DNA of 64,000 nt from Flammeovirgaceae bacterium UBA976 (GTDB lineage Bacteria; Bacteroidota; Bacteroidia; Cytophagales; Cyclobacteriaceae). The stretch's first letter is position 1; every line of letters starts with the position of its first letter. The notes under the pieces are model-generated. The model was not told the DNA's origin and did no database searches. It worked only from the letters and a program-made list of their open reading frames with translations. The stretch is taken from NCBI GenBank assembly GCA_002292365.1, contig DBBU01000020.1, positions 36,289-100,288 of the forward strand, given 5' to 3'. This document shows, one piece after another, positions 57,630 through 64,000 of this stretch. Position numbers and translations under genes: made by a program.

Positions 57630-58855
57630 AAAATATCATTGTTTTTATTTTTGCTTTTCTCTTAATGTCATGTGAAGATGAGCCACCGATTTTTACCATT
57701 TCACAAGATAAAAATTTAATAGATACGGGTATTTATGATTCGGATTCGGTCAATATTTCGAATCAAGAGGATGTCATAAATGAACTTGAAGAATTCCCAC
57801 AGGTAGGATTAATGTCTCCAATGATTCGAGACGAATTAATTCTTGAATCCTTGTCTTGTACCGATATTCTTGTGTCCAGTGCATGTTGGGAGGATGTAAA
57901 AACTTCAAAAAGTTGCAAATGGGATCAAATCTATACACGTTATGAAAATGGATGGACAGGTGCCGATGCTACTTATTCCGTGCCTTTGCCTGATGGGCGT
58001 GTACTGTGGATGTTTGGGGACACATTTATCGGTACAGTAAATGAAGACCGAACTAGGAATCAAACTAAAATGATCAATAATACTTTTGTTTTAACAAGTG
58101 AAAATGAATTCATCACCCTTTTCGGAGGTACTAGAACTAATCCTAAGGCGTTAATCGTACCCAATCAAACAGATGATTGGTATTGGCCTTTTGATGCTAC
58201 GATCTATAATGGGGAATTACATATGCTACTGGCTCATATGCAACGTGTGGGAGAAGGCATGTGGGGATTTGCCTATAAGCAAGTAGACTTGGCTATTTTT
58301 TCTTTACCTGATTTAACACTTAAATCGCTTACCATGAAAATACCCTCGCCTGAAATTTCTTATGGGTCGACGTTGATGGAAGACACAGACTATACCTATA
58401 TCTATGGAATAACTACCGTTGGTTATAATAAATATGCCCATATTGCTCGTGCTCCTGGTGGTGATTTAAGTGCAGTTTGGGACTTTTATAACGGGTCAGA
58501 ATGGGTTTCAGAACCTTCAACGTATCGAATACATGATGGGGTTTCGGATCAATTCAGTGTTTTTAAAAAGAACGATAAATATTACTTATTAACTCATCAG
58601 ATTATATTTGGGAAGGAGATACAGTTATTTGAATCTGATTTCCCAATGGGTCCTTGGCACAGTAAAAAAATAGTATATTGTACACCTGAGACAGATGGCG
58701 ATGTATTTACTTATAATGCATTCGTGCATCCAGAATTATCAACCAATGATGAATTAATTATCTCTTATAATATTAATAGTTTTGATTTTTGGTCTCTTTT
58801 TGACAATGCGGATTTATATCGTCCAAAGTTCATCAAAGTCGAAAATTGGCAATAA
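57626..58855 (+). CDS. GDTF-type beta-propeller lipoprotein A (DUF5005/DUF4185-like)
   Basis: 409 residues, TTG start in a TTGA overlap with the stop of the preceding gene. Lipobox LLMSC (Cys16). After a 75-residue spacer the body has repeated propeller-like strands: GWTGADATYSVPLPDGRVLWMFGDTFIGTV, YWPFDATIYNGELHMLLAHM, FPMGPWHSKKIVYCTPE and a last ELIISYNIN..DNADLYRPKFIKVE. Similar to the next gene and in its GDTF motif to the 31.8 kb protein. May be a glycoside hydrolase or binding protein; activity unknown to me. Confidence 0.72.
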   Translation: MKNIIVFIFAFLLMSCEDEPPIFTISQDKNLIDTGIYDSDSVNISNQEDVINELEEFPQVGLMSPMIRDELILESLSCTDILVSSACWEDVKTSKSCKWDQIYTRYENGWTGADATYSVPLPDGRVLWMFGDTFIGTVNEDRTRNQTKMINNTFVLTSENEFITLFGGTRTNPKALIVPNQTDDWYWPFDATIYNGELHMLLAHMQRVGEGMWGFAYKQVDLAIFSLPDLTLKSLTMKIPSPEISYGSTLMEDTDYTYIYGITTVGYNKYAHIARAPGGDLSAVWDFYNGSEWVSEPSTYRIHDGVSDQFSVFKKNDKYYLLTHQIIFGKEIQLFESDFPMGPWHSKKIVYCTPETDGDVFTYNAFVHPELSTNDELIISYNINSFDFWSLFDNADLYRPKFIKVENWQ

Positions 58856-58890
58856 ATAAGCCTATTAGATGAGAATTTTTTATTAAAATT

Positions 58891-60096
58891 ATGAGGATTA
58901 TAGCTATTTTAGTTTCAAAAAATGGAATAGGATTATTATTTATAATAGGATTATTGAGCGCTTGTGGTCCGCAGTCAAAGGAAATAGTCAAAACGGATTT
59001 GAATATTTCTTACTCCGTCGAATCAGCACCTGAATGGACCCAATTATTTTATAGAAAGGATGGTTGGTTTGGTGCAGATGGAATTTTCACCATTCCTCTT
59101 ACAGGTAGAGATCGGCAGGGTAATTTGGGAAATGATTCTACGTTAATATTCTTTAGTGACACCTATATTGGCAAAGTTGTTGAAAATAAACCTGATCAAA
59201 GTTCTGTAATGGTAAATAATTCAGTCGCTTATTTGAAAGGAAATCAACCCATAGCGGATAGTCTTGATTTTTTCAGTTATCGCAGTTCAACTGGGCAGCC
59301 AAGTTCCCTTTTTGTTCCAAGTAATGAGCATGCTTCCGAGGATGATTTTTTTTGGTTGGGGGATGGTTTCGTCAATCAAGAATTGTCGAATACTCTTTAT
59401 GTATTTGCTTATCATATTGAGCGTACCGGAGAAAATGTATATGATTTTATTGAACCCAACGTCTCACTTATAGCTATTGGGAATCGATCAATTCCACCAT
59501 ATGTGGATCAACGTCAATTGACTACTCCGTTGCATGTTAAAATTGATAGTCTTGGGGAAGGAAATTTGGGTTCGGGTATTCTGGTAAATACCACATGGGC
59601 CGGCGCACCAAATCCGGATGGTTATATATATGTCTATGGCTGTATTGGTGCAAAAAAAAGTTTGGTTGTCGCCCGAGTAAAACCAAAGGACTTCGAAAAT
59701 TTCAAGGAATGGCGTTATTGGAATGGAGAACAATGGGATGTGCGTTCGGAGACTATGCAGCAAGTTGTTGATGCAGCCTCTAATGAACTGAGCGTCACGC
59801 CACTACCAGACGGTAGGTTTGTCCTTATTTTTCAGGTGTTGGGATTGTCTGATAAAATAGGCATGCGGATTGGAGCATCACCCGTGGGGCCTTTTTCAGA
59901 AATTCACGAAATCTATGAAACACCTGAAATGAAAAATGGACTCTGGTGTTATAACGCTAAAGCACATTTTAATTTGTCCGGCCCCAATGAACTTTTAATC
60001 AGTTATAATACCATCACGCCAAATTTTTGGATTGATATTAAGGAAGATGCCCATATTTATAGACCGAGGTTTATTAAAATAAAATTTGATCTTTAA
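58891..60096 (+). CDS. GDTF-type beta-propeller lipoprotein B, paralogue of A
   Basis: 401 residues, lipobox LLSAC (Cys25). Aligns through its length with the preceding protein: WFGADGIFTIPL..STLIFFSDTYIGKV, then VNNSVAY, FFWLGDGFVNQELSNTLYVFAYHIERTGENVYDF, SPVGPFSEIHEIYETPE, and the end ELLISYNTITPNFW..DAHIYRPRFIKI. The GDTF motif reads SDTY here. The shared closing motif YNxI..FW..(A/D)xxYRPxFIK is notable. Tandem duplication is likely. Confidence 0.72.
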   Translation: MRIIAILVSKNGIGLLFIIGLLSACGPQSKEIVKTDLNISYSVESAPEWTQLFYRKDGWFGADGIFTIPLTGRDRQGNLGNDSTLIFFSDTYIGKVVENKPDQSSVMVNNSVAYLKGNQPIADSLDFFSYRSSTGQPSSLFVPSNEHASEDDFFWLGDGFVNQELSNTLYVFAYHIERTGENVYDFIEPNVSLIAIGNRSIPPYVDQRQLTTPLHVKIDSLGEGNLGSGILVNTTWAGAPNPDGYIYVYGCIGAKKSLVVARVKPKDFENFKEWRYWNGEQWDVRSETMQQVVDAASNELSVTPLPDGRFVLIFQVLGLSDKIGMRIGASPVGPFSEIHEIYETPEMKNGLWCYNAKAHFNLSGPNELLISYNTITPNFWIDIKEDAHIYRPRFIKIKFDL

Positions 60097-60100
60097 CTCA

Positions 60101-61670
60101 ATGAAGTGTTTCGTTTACTTAATTATTTTTTTTCTATTCAGTCAATGTAAACCTACTGAAGTCGCACCGGACCAAGCCAGGCCTCTAATATCATCTTCAT
60201 TTTAGCAGACGATCTTGGTTATGAAGATGTTGAAATCTTAAACAAATATTCAAAAATTCACACTCCTAATCTTAATAAGCTGGCCCAACAAAGTATGATT
60301 TTTACCCAGGGGCAGGCCCATGCGCCTTCGGCGGTATGTACACCTACCCGGTATAGTGTGTTGACCGGTAATTACAGCTGGAGGTCACCTAAAAAGTCAG
60401 GAGTGGCGTGGTTGTGGATCCCCCTTTAATTTATAAGGAGGATTACACTTTTTGGGGAAATGCTTCAAAGTAAAGGCTATCATACCGCATGTATCGGTAA
60501 ATGGCATTTAGGGTGGCATTGGCCAACCATGGAGGGTCATTCATCTCAAGCGAATGGGAGAAATATTGATTATGAGCAAGCCATCACTGGAGGTCCTACC
60601 GAACTAGGGTTTAATTATTATTTTGGGGATGACGTACCGAGTTTTCCGCTACACGCCTTTATTGAAAATGATAAAGTGACTGTATTACCTACAAAATGGT
60701 GGGAAGCGGGCAAAGCAGGTGCCCCGGGGGCAATGGTACCTGGCTGGCGTTATGAAGATTTATTACCGACAATTTCTGAAAAGGCCATTAAATATGTAGC
60801 AGACCGTACTATTAACCATCCAAACGAACCTTTTTTTTACTTTTTTCGCTTTCTGCTCCGCATACGCCTATTGCACCTTCTGAGTTTTTTTTGGGGAGTT
60901 CTGGGGCTGGTAATTATGGAGATTTTGTAGTAGAGATAGATCATTACAGAGGAGCGTTACTTGATACTTTGAACCAATTAGGCATCTCAGATCAGACCTT
61001 GGTTATTTTTACAAGCGATAATGGCCCGACTAATATGGATGGCAAAAATTATGTTGGTGAGATAGGCTCGGTACTCGCACATGGTCACAACTCAGCTGGT
61101 ATTTTTAGAGATTTGAAATCCGTTTCTTGGGAGGCAGGACATCGAGAACCATTTTTTGCACGATGGCCAGGAGTAATCCCTGAAGCATCGACATCCAATG
61201 CGCTGATTTCCTTAACTGATATGTTTTCTACTTTGGCTTCGATCGTTGGGTTTGATCCAAATGATTCAATGGCTGTTGATAGCTTTGATATTTTCCCACT
61301 TTTAAATGGGTCACCCACAAATATTCATGAAAATTTAATTGTTCAATCAGGCAATGGAATTTTATCTTTAATTGAAGGAGATTGGAAGATAATTACCTCA
61401 TCTGGTGGGGGGGGTATTTGGTCTCAGAAAGGGGTCCTTTCCGTACAAGACACTCTTATTGATAAATGGAAAAATGTTCAACTTTATAACCTAAGTGAGG
61501 ATCCAACAGAGGCTTATAATAGGGCTGATATTGAAGTAAAAAGTGTCAACGAGATGATGCATAAACTTTCGGATCAAATACGTAATGGTCGTTCTACAGC
61601 AGGTACTCAACGAGTCAATCAGGGAGTGCAAGTTTGGGAAACGATCAAATGGATAGAATCGATTCCTTGA
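60101..61670 (+). pseudogene. Sulfatase (formylglycine type), frameshifted
   Basis: Lipoprotein-type signal (LFSQC at 16) then an arylsulfatase domain: NIIFILADDLGYEDVE, active-site CTPTRYSVLTG (Cys to be converted to formylglycine), GKWHLGW, LSAPHTPIAPSEF, VIFTSDNGPTN and SWEAGHREPFFARWPG. The frame is broken at least four times: a 2-base (CT) gain at about 60184; a shift at about 60411 compensated near 60451 by an extra T in a T-run, with the piece between (DPPLIYKEDYTF) in another frame; and a shift in the T-rich stretch near 60840. Start ATG 60101 is 4 bases after the paralogue B stop. True decay or sequencing errors. Confidence 0.85.
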
Positions 61671-61695
61671 AATAGCTTATTGACTGTTATTCCTA

Positions 61696-62580
61696 TCAAT
61701 CTATAAATCTTTTGTTCAGATCAGCATAGGCATCAATGCGCCGATCTCTTAAAAATGGCCAAATCCTTCTCACTGCTTCTGTCCGATTTTGGTCGATTTC
61801 CACCACTCGATTTGTCATTTCATTTTGATCTGCTTTCCAAAGTACTTCTCCTTGAGGCCCAGTAACGAAGCTAGTCCCCCAAAAATCAATGCCTTTTGTT
61901 TGATGGCTCAGGTCTTCTTCAAATCCAACACGATTAACCGAAATCACTGGGATACCGTTGGCTATGGCATGGGCACGTTGAGAAGTCATCCAAGCGTCAT
62001 GCTGCTGAGATTTTTCGGTAAGGGTATCCTCTGGGTCATAACCAATCGCAGTGGGATAAATTAAGAGGTCTGCTCCAGCCATTGCCATCAATCGTGCGGC
62101 TTCTGGAAACCATTGATCCCAGCAAATTAAAACACCTAGTTTACCTAAGGAAGTTGTGATAGGCTTGAAACCTAGATCTCCTGGGGTAAAATAAAATTTT
62201 TCGTAATAGCCGGGGTCATCTGGAATATGCATTTTCCGATACCTACCTGCTTCTCGGCCATCTTTATCAAAAACGACGGCGGTATTATGGAAGAGTCCAG
62301 CGCTCCGTTTTTCAAATAGAGAGGTGACCAAAACGATATTTAATGACTTTGCAATTTCAGCAAACTCATTATAGATAGGACCCGGCAAAGATTCGGCTAA
62401 GTCAAAGTTGTCGATCGCTTCCTGCTGACAAAAATATCTACTGACATGTAGCTCTTGTAGTACCACCAATTGTGCACCTTTTAAAGCACATTGGCGGATG
62501 CCCTCAATACTCATCTCAATATTGATCTTTTTTGAAGCACTGCATTTTTGCTGAACAATGCCAACTTTAATTTTAGTCAT
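61696..62580 (-). CDS. aguB: N-carbamoylputrescine amidohydrolase
   Basis: Nitrilase-superfamily enzyme that splits N-carbamoylputrescine to putrescine, CO2 and ammonia. The Glu-Lys-Cys triad is visible: LVVLQELHVS, YRKMHIPDDP and GVLICWDQWFPEAAR. The DPGYYEKFYFTPGD stretch is typical for AguB. ATG 62580 (MTKIKVGIVQQK) is the normal opening; the frame extends to 62610 with no similarity. It follows aguA by about 60 bases on the same strand. Confidence 0.93.
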   Translation of the reverse strand: MTKIKVGIVQQKCSASKKINIEMSIEGIRQCALKGAQLVVLQELHVSRYFCQQEAIDNFDLAESLPGPIYNEFAEIAKSLNIVLVTSLFEKRSAGLFHNTAVVFDKDGREAGRYRKMHIPDDPGYYEKFYFTPGDLGFKPITTSLGKLGVLICWDQWFPEAARLMAMAGADLLIYPTAIGYDPEDTLTEKSQQHDAWMTSQRAHAIANGIPVISVNRVGFEEDLSHQTKGIDFWGTSFVTGPQGEVLWKADQNEMTNRVVEIDQNRTEAVRRIWPFLRDRRIDAYADLNKRFID

Positions 62581-62639
62581 GGTGTCAAAATTAAAATAAT
62601 ATAGGGACAAATCTAATTTTTAAATACGAGTCATTTTAT

Positions 62640-63677
62640 TTATTCCAGCATGATTTTTACAGCGGAGGGATATTGCATGGAAATACAATGTAAGGATCCA
62701 TTTTGCTGAATTAGTGGGAGGCAATCAACTCCTACGACCTTACGTTTTGGAAAAATATTTTGAATGCGGTCTAAAGCTTCTTGATCTTGTCTGACCCCAT
62801 AGATGGGGACCAATACGCCATCGTTTACCAATAGAAAATTGGCATAAGTAGCGGGTAATCTGTTACCTTTCTGGTCATAGCAGGGATCGGGCATAGGAAG
62901 GGCGACGAGCTTGTACTTTTTGCCTGACAAGTCTTTAAATTCTTTCAACTCATCTTCCATGCGTTTCAATGTCTGGTAATGAACATCTTGTGAATCCTTA
63001 CATGTTACATAAGCAATCGTATCAACGGCACAAAAGCGAGCCAGGGTATCTATATGCGTATCAGTGTCATCTCCAATAAGTGCGCCATGATTTAACCAAA
63101 GTATTTTTTTTAGACCTAGTTCTTTTTTGAGAAAGTGTTCGATTTGACTTTGGGTCATATCTGAATTTCTGGTAGTAGATAGCAAACATTGTGTGGTGGT
63201 AAGGAGTATGCCACTGCCATCTGATTCTATGGACCCTCCTTCCAAAATGAAATTTTTAGAGGCTATGGGCAGGGTCTTAAAAAGGGTATCAGAGAGTTCA
63301 ATGGTGATTTTATTATCTAGGGCAGATTCAAATTTATTGCCCCAGCCATTGAAATTGAAATCTAATAATTTGGGTTGATCTCCTTCCAGTATCGTGATGG
63401 CACCATGATCCCTCGTCCAACTGTCATTGGAAGCTACCTTCACAAAATGAATAGGAAATTTAGTGTGATTCCTGAATAAAACTTGGGTGTTTTTGATATT
63501 ATCACAGCCTACTATTGCAAGATCAAATTCAGCTACTTTTTCAATAATATTAACAAAGCAGCTCATGTTTTTTTCATAATTATTGGCCCAATCACTGTTT
63601 TTATGAGGAAAAGTGAATTGAATAAAACTTTGGCGCTCCCATTCTGCTGGCAATCTTCTTTTTTGGCCCATGGTCAT
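62640..63677 (-). CDS. aguA: Agmatine deiminase
   Basis: Porphyromonas-type peptidyl-arginine deiminase family enzyme turning agmatine into N-carbamoylputrescine, the substrate of the next gene. 345 residues. Seen: NDSWTRDHGAI, the His-containing DDTDTHIDTLARF, and the nucleophilic Cys in NGSLHCISMQYP near the end. The AguA-AguB pair completes the agmatine route to putrescine. Confidence 0.92.
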   Translation of the reverse strand: MTMGQKRRLPAEWERQSFIQFTFPHKNSDWANNYEKNMSCFVNIIEKVAEFDLAIVGCDNIKNTQVLFRNHTKFPIHFVKVASNDSWTRDHGAITILEGDQPKLLDFNFNGWGNKFESALDNKITIELSDTLFKTLPIASKNFILEGGSIESDGSGILLTTTQCLLSTTRNSDMTQSQIEHFLKKELGLKKILWLNHGALIGDDTDTHIDTLARFCAVDTIAYVTCKDSQDVHYQTLKRMEDELKEFKDLSGKKYKLVALPMPDPCYDQKGNRLPATYANFLLVNDGVLVPIYGVRQDQEALDRIQNIFPKRKVVGVDCLPLIQQNGSLHCISMQYPSAVKIMLE

Positions 63678-63902
63678 CTATTTCTCAGAATGAGTGATTT
63701 GAGTAGTAGTTAATGCTCTAAAGTAATTCTTTTTTGTGTTTTCAAAATAGATAGTAATTGAATAATAATTTAGTAGCGTATAAAACAAGGATGCTATGCT
63801 TCGAATATTCAGAGGCATCTGCCTATTTTTCTCCTGTATTTCCCCATATTTGTTTGATATTTTGAATAATTAATAAGACTAATTTTAAACAAAAAACTGA
63901 AT

Positions 63903-64000
63903 ATGAAAAATAAAATCCTAATGACGATGGCCACCATATTAATGCTTGCGACAGCAGTGACGGCTCAAAAAAATAGTAATGGTAAAATCTTCGATGAGCA
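63903..64000 (+). CDS. Secreted protein, N-terminus only (cut by window end)
   Basis: ATG at 63903 opens MKNKILMTMATILMLATAVTAQ, a typical signal peptide with a cleavage site after TAQ, then KNSNGKIFDE. Too short to identify. The roughly 190 bases before it are AT-rich and presumably hold its promoter. Confidence 0.65.
   Translation, partial: MKNKILMTMATILMLATAVTAQKNSNGKIFDE

Noticed and set aside
1..64000. tRNA, rRNA, CRISPR, insertion sequence or prophage
   Set aside because: None was recognised in the gaps; intergenic stretches are short, AT-rich and lack cloverleaf, repeat-spacer or transposase signs. A tRNA or covariance-model search could still find something I missed by eye.

Overview
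The window reads as a chromosomal segment of a low-GC marine member of the Bacteroidota. The evidence is direct: a short single-domain-set primary sigma factor, SusC/SusD receptor pairs, a Bacteroidota-type long mannose-6-phosphate isomerase, promoter-like TTG-N18/19-TAnnTTTG elements, and a proteorhodopsin followed by a Blh retinal-forming dioxygenase. The lifestyle and any finer placement (a Cytophagales-like group would fit) are inferences.

Layout. 1-11.6 kb is mostly housekeeping: the end of a MATE exporter, a Tet-like MFS pump, rpoD, an aspartate-type aminotransferase, a heptose-phosphate kinase, hemE, an M42 peptidase, and a compact adk-obgE-grpE-dnaJ run. 11.6-21 kb is mainly minus-strand: prfB (with a classical programmed +1 frameshift), an MFS transporter and a YhhN protein in overlapping order; then a tight ABC ATPase, cobalamin adenosyltransferase, ilvE, CotH-lipoprotein cluster; then an SDR, an alkyltransferase-like protein and a sodium/solute symporter. 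21.1-24.1 kb has clpS-recR, a small membrane protein, proteorhodopsin and blh. 24.1-29.4 kb has a membrane protein, an alpha/beta hydrolase, a badly decayed M14 peptidase, a secreted metallo-beta-lactamase-fold protein and a small membrane protein whose start seems to be out of frame.

29.8-61.7 kb is a large glycan-use locus. A ROK sugar kinase, lgt and a lipoprotein propeller form one translationally coupled group. A convergent GntR/UTRA regulator follows. Then comes a long run: DUF5004-like and DUF4961-like surface proteins, two SusC/SusD pairs, mannose-6-phosphate isomerase, a sugar-porter MFS, a GH92 alpha-mannosidase-family enzyme, a CE7-like esterase, an FG-GAP/ASPIC lipoprotein, a sialate-O-acetylesterase-family enzyme, two more propeller lipoproteins and a frameshifted sulfatase. 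Together these suggest uptake and breakdown of an acetylated, mannose-containing glycan: outer-membrane import, removal of acetyl groups and mannose, inner-membrane import, phosphorylation and entry into glycolysis as fructose-6-phosphate. Two matching palindromes (TATGTT-YR-AACATA) stand in front of the two arms of this locus and are the best candidate operators for the GntR protein. The window ends with agmatine-to-putrescine genes (aguB, aguA) and the first codons of a secreted protein.

No rRNA, tRNA, CRISPR array, insertion sequence or phage gene was seen. The most unusual items are the operator pair, the palindromes upstream of proteorhodopsin, the terminator touching the blh start, the SusC homologue without its N-terminal domains, the trio of GDTF-type propellers and the three broken or shifted genes.
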